Assembly (NCBI RefSeq): GCF_021917145.1
Contig: NW_025813733.1
Coordinates: 290,572 to 354,571 of the forward strand
Length of the DNA: 64,000 nt
Direction: 5' to 3'
Origin: Hypomesus transpacificus
Lineage: Eukaryota; Chordata; Actinopteri; Osmeriformes; Osmeridae
Made by a program: the position numbers and the translations under genes. Positions 60,551 through 64,000 of the stretch are shown here, piece by piece. The notes below the pieces were generated by a model. That model saw nothing but the letters and a program-made list of their open reading frames with translations. It was not told the origin of the DNA and searched no databases. The first letter of the stretch is position 1; every line of letters begins with the position of its first letter.

Positions 60551-61863
60551 TCACACCTGGAACTCAAACATGTCGCTTTGCTTCTTTGCCAACTTGGCCA
60601 CTTCCTGCCGGATGGCCAGGACCAGGGCGGAGGTGGACAGGCTGCCAAGGGAGAATCCGTCCATGGGCTCCCCCAGGTCAGGCCTCCTCTCCTGGGGAGC
60701 AGCGGGCTCTGGGCTAGGGGGTGCCTCCGAGGACTGGCTGTACTGTAGGGGCAGCCTGGGGGTGGTGCCCTGGGGGTAGCGGGGGTGGGGGAAGGCCTCC
60801 ACATACCCTGGGAGGGGCACCTGGAAGAGAGGGGGAGGGTGGGAGGAGGGTGAAGAGGGGAGATGGGAGGAGAGGGGTGAGGAGATGGGGGAGGGAGGAG
60901 GGAGAAGAGGGGGGGAGGGTGTCAGGAAAATAAACACCTGCTTTTTTTTTGTTGTTGCTGCTCAACTACACAACAGTAGACAAACTGTCAGTTATTCTAG
61001 AAACAGCTATTGCATCCTCTGCTGAGTGAGCGTCATCTCTGTTGCACCAGCACTCAAATATCTTCAAACTAGTGATCAGGGAAAATATACACAACCACAC
61101 ACAAGCACCACACCCACCACAACGGAACAGAAATAAGAGGAACTGAAAGGTCAGTGACTGTTGCATGTAGGATGGGCTGGTCATTCAAACACTGCTTACA
61201 GTCCGCCATGGTTTACTTTCCAAACTGGACGTGAAATGTGCATGACTGTCTGGGTGGACAACGACCAACAAGACTGGAAATGAAGAAAGAAAAAAAAAAT
61301 CACAAAAAGAAGGAAGTGTTCATTTAGGAAATGTGCTCAACTACCCCAGTGGTTTGCTGTGTCCACTTAACACCCAGCCATTAACTCAGTTCAGCAAATG
61401 GTTTCTAAATGACACTGGTTCTGTAAAAAGCCAGAATGTGAAGGCACCTGGTTGAAACAGGCAGACAGACAGGGAAACAAACGTCATTCCATACAGACAA
61501 GCAGTCCAGTGCAGAGGAGGGGTGGAGGGGGGGGGGGGGGGTCACAAGGGCAATAACAGAGGGAGAATGGAACCTGACTGGTGTCAGAGAGAGACAAGGA
61601 GAAGTAGAAGGAGAGAGAGACAGGGAGAGGTAGAGAGACAGGGAGAGAGAGAGACAGGGAGAGGTCGAGAGACAGGGAGAGGTAGAGAGACAGGAAGAGA
61701 GACTGGTAGACAGAGAGAGACAGGGAGAGAGAGAGACAGGGAGAGAGAGACTGGTAGACAGAGAGAGGGAGGGAGAGAAAGAGAAGGAGAGGAAGAGAGA
61801 CAGGGAGAGAGAGAGACTGGTAGACAGAGAGAGACAGGGAGAGAGAGAGACGGAGAGTGAGAC

Positions 61864-61925
<62 letters not shown>

Positions 61926-63745
61926 AGAGAAAGATACTGGTAGACAGAGAGAGACAGGGAGAGAGAGAGACAGGGTAAGGTAGAGAGAGAGAGAGACAGG
62001 GAGAGAGAGAGAGACTGGTTGACAGAGAGAGACAGGGAGAGAGAGAGACTGGGAGAGAGAGAGACAGGGAGAGAGAGAGACAGGGAGAGAGAGAGAGAGA
62101 GAGACAGGGAGAGAAAGATACTGGTAGACAGAGAGAGACAGGGAGAGAGAGAGACAGGGTAAGGTAGAGAGAGAGAGAGACAGGGAGAGAGAGAGAGACT
62201 GGTAGACAGAGAGAGACAGGGAGAGAGAGAGACAGGGAGAGAGAGAGACTGGGAGAGAGAGAGACAGGGAGAGAGAGAGACTGGGAGAGAGAGAGAGACT
62301 GGTTGACAGAGAGAGACAGGGAGAGATAGAGACAGGGAGAGAGAGAGACTGGGAGAGAGAGAGAGACTGGTTGACAGAGAGAGACTGGGAGAGAGAGAGA
62401 CAGGGAGAGAGAGACTGGTGCATAATTGAAGGTTACCCCCTTGTCTCCCTTCCCCTCCATCCTGTTCAAAGGTTCAAGGGTCATTCTGAACTCTTTCAGG
62501 TCACTGTCCCTGAGTTGGATCTAAAATAGCTGCAACATTAGGTCACAATACAAGGAGCTGGATAGACATTGATCTTCAGAAACTGGTTATTGATCAAAAC
62601 ATGCATTATGAAATACACTGAGATCTGTGACTCATGGCGTCTTAACATTTCAATTTTTAATTACAATTGTATTAATTTAGCAGAAGCTTTTATCCAAAGG
62701 GACATACACATAGTGCATAGTGTAGTAGAGCATGCCCTTGTTAGTCTGCCTAAGTGATTTAAATAGAGGAACTTCAGATCAACTACCTGCCTCTGGACCC
62801 TAACCCTTAAACCTGGAGCAGGATGGTGCTTCCCCTAGTGTGTGTGTGTGTGTGTGTGTCTTACGGAGTCAGCCCACTGTGGGGGGGGCACCTCGTCAGG
62901 CTCGGGGGGGTAGGACATCCAGGAGGGGCTGTGGTAGGAGGAAGGGGGCGAGGAGGGCGAGGACACCAGGTAGTCCGGGTAACCAGGCCTGGAGGCTGGG
63001 ATGGCATACACGGCTGTCATGGGGTTACCTGTCGGCCGTGGGAGAGGAGAGGGTTACTGTCTCTGTCCAGGTAGCTTGTCTCTGGAGGTAGCCTCACACC
63101 AGGGGTGTCCAATCCTGGTCCTCGAGGGCGACTGTCCTGCATGTTTTAGATGTTTCCCTGCTCCAGCACACCTGTTTCAAATGAATGGGTCGTTATCAAG
63201 CTCTGTGGAAGCCAGGTAATGACCATTCATTTGAATCAGGTGTGCTGGAGCAGGGAAACATCTAAAACATACAGGACAGTGGCCTTTGAGGACCAGGATT
63301 GGACACCCCTGCCTCACACCCACTCCCCCTCACACACACCCCAGCTCCCCCCCACTCCCCCCTCACACACACCTCCACTCCCCCCTCACACACCCCTCCA
63401 CTCCCCCTCACACCCCCCCACCCCCCCCTCACCCCCCCCCCCCCTCCCCCCTCACACACCCCCCCACTCCCCCCTCACACACACCCCCCACTCCCCCCTC
63501 ACCCCCCCCACTCCCCCCCCTCACACCCCCCACTCCCCCCTCACCCCCCCCACTCCCCCCCCTCACACCCCCCACTCCCCCCTCACACCCCCCACTCCCC
63601 CTGACCTGAGTAGTTGGGTATGGGCTGGTGTGCGTTGCTGCAGGGCAGGGTGCCTCTGGAGAGGGGGGGGTAGGGGTTGGACTGGGTCATGTCGGGGACG
63701 GAGCATTCTGACACCCGGGCCTTGGAGCCCAGGTCAGACGAAGAG
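60551..63745 (-). CDS. 3' coding exons of a proline/serine-rich protein, possibly KIAA1549-like
   Basis: Three minus-strand exons with consistent phases: 63606-63745, 62865-63028 and terminal exon 60551-60820, all with GT-AG borders. Joined they encode about 190 residues of C-terminus. First comes a serine/proline part (SVPDMTQSNPYPPLSRG), then a tyrosine/proline-rich part (AVYAIPASRPGYPDYL, SWMSYPPEPDEVPPPQW), then a tail ending in a basic/hydrophobic helix (LAIRQEVAKLAKKQ) and MFEFQV before the stop. The rest of the gene lies beyond the right edge. The tail reminds me of the cytoplasmic C-terminus of KIAA1549/KIAA1549L (UPF0606), but this is from memory. The coding exons are high in GC, unlike their simple-repeat-filled introns. 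Confidence 0.7.
61575..62415. repeat. Long (GA)n/GACAGGGA polypurine array in an intron
   Basis: About 0.84 kb of gagagagacagggagag and gactggtagacagag motifs with a pure GA core at about 61871-61920. The minus-strand frame of about 359 codons across it is an artefact (leucine/serine/proline repeats). Confidence 0.95.
62672..62735. mobile_element. Short SINE/LINE tail-like relic
   Basis: The sequence ttagcagaagcttttatcca followed by aagggacatacac resembles the complement of the SINE tail at about 8035. Related pieces are at about 17630 and 27005. Confidence 0.4.
63100..63311. mobile_element. hAT-type MITE with perfect 8-bp target duplication
   Basis: The ends caggggtgtccaatcctggt and, on the complement, caggggtgtccaatcctggt are perfect inverted repeats. 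The element is 212 bp and largely palindromic. cctcacac occurs immediately on both sides (63092-63099 and 63312-63319), the 8-bp duplication expected of hAT transposition. No transposase. It sits in the intron between exons 62865-63028 and 63606-63745. Confidence 0.93.
63320..63602. repeat. C-rich minisatellite (cactcccccctcacac)n
   Basis: Variable C-runs alternating with cactc and tcacac. It lies just 3 bp from the splice donor of exon 63606-63745 on the minus strand and opens proline/histidine-rich false frames. Confidence 0.93.
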
Positions 63746-64000
63746 CTGACGGTAACAGGATTATAATATATATCCAAATAAATATATGTATACATATAAT
63801 ATAGAATTTATATAACAACATTCATAATATAAGAACAAAAGATTCATACACACAACAATCAAAATGTATAATTTCTGGCAGATAGAGTATTGAGCTGTGA
63901 GCGTTTGCTCGGGTCTGTCTGGAGTTTGTGGTTAAAGGTTAACTAAGCCCACTAGTCCTACTGTGCCAGACAAGATCAATCGAGCACAGATGGGTATTTC
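63746..64000 (-). other. Partial intron at the right edge
   Basis: AT-rich (ataatatatatcc, tatacatataat) up to about 63835, then unique sequence. No exon is seen before the end of the window. Confidence 0.5.

Larger units (their letters stand above)
60821..62864 (-). other. Last intron of the minus-strand gene
   Basis: Bounded by a donor at 62864 and an acceptor at 60821. It holds a purine-rich patch (60830-60925), a G-run near 61527, the long GA/GACAGG array and a short TG run at 62840-62859. Nothing coding is seen. Confidence 0.7.

Noticed and set aside
61405..62484. 359-codon minus-strand frame rich in Ser/Leu/Pro
   Set aside because: Translation of a polypurine microsatellite inside an intron.

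Overview
This is eukaryotic DNA, almost certainly from a ray-finned (teleost) fish. It has intron-containing genes with GT-AG splice sites, very dense (CA)n, (GA)n and minisatellite arrays, tRNA-headed SINEs of the kind scattered through teleost genomes, an L2-clade LINE with an esterase-type ORF1, a BEL/Pao pol fragment, and hAT- and Tc1-like miniature elements. There is no bacterial gene organisation. Most long open frames are artefacts of minisatellites and simple repeats.

1-17.35 kb: no recognisable gene. Blocks of tandem repeat (11-, 15-, 17-, 28-, 33-, 35/36-bp units and long GA, CT and TG tracts) alternate with low-repeat islands that could be non-coding regulatory DNA. It also holds one tRNA-type SINE (7.87-8.08 kb) and two miniature DNA transposons (0.40 and 11.55 kb).

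17.35-53.25 kb: a head-to-tail array of about 3.4 copies of a ~9.3-kb segment. Each copy carries a five-exon minus-strand galectin gene reconstructed here from splice sites: a 150-residue prototype galectin with all seven canonical galactose-binding residues and a TATA box upstream of a non-coding exon 1. Each also carries a BEL/Pao integrase zinc-finger fragment and a 37-bp minisatellite. The three full copies further contain a LINE tail, SINE copies and a 1.03-kb terminal-inverted-repeat transposon. Copies 1-3 encode identical galectins. Copy 4 is cut off upstream of exon 2, so it has lost its own promoter and exon 1, and it carries two amino-acid changes. Copy 2 alone is interrupted by a 3.98-kb L2 LINE inserted inside the 1.03-kb transposon.

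53.25-58.13 kb: a rearranged zone. It contains a ~0.6-kb inverted repeat whose arms end in (CA)n/(TG)n, an inverted partial copy of the array unit, and an older galectin relic (intact-looking TATA box and exon 1, broken exons 2 and 3). Its exon 1 could serve the promoter-less copy 4.

58.4-64 kb: a small two-exon plus-strand gene of unknown function (131 residues), then the last three coding exons of a larger minus-strand gene with a proline/serine-rich C-terminal tail (tentatively KIAA1549/KIAA1549L-like). That gene continues beyond the right edge and has an hAT-type miniature element with a perfect 8-bp target duplication in one intron.
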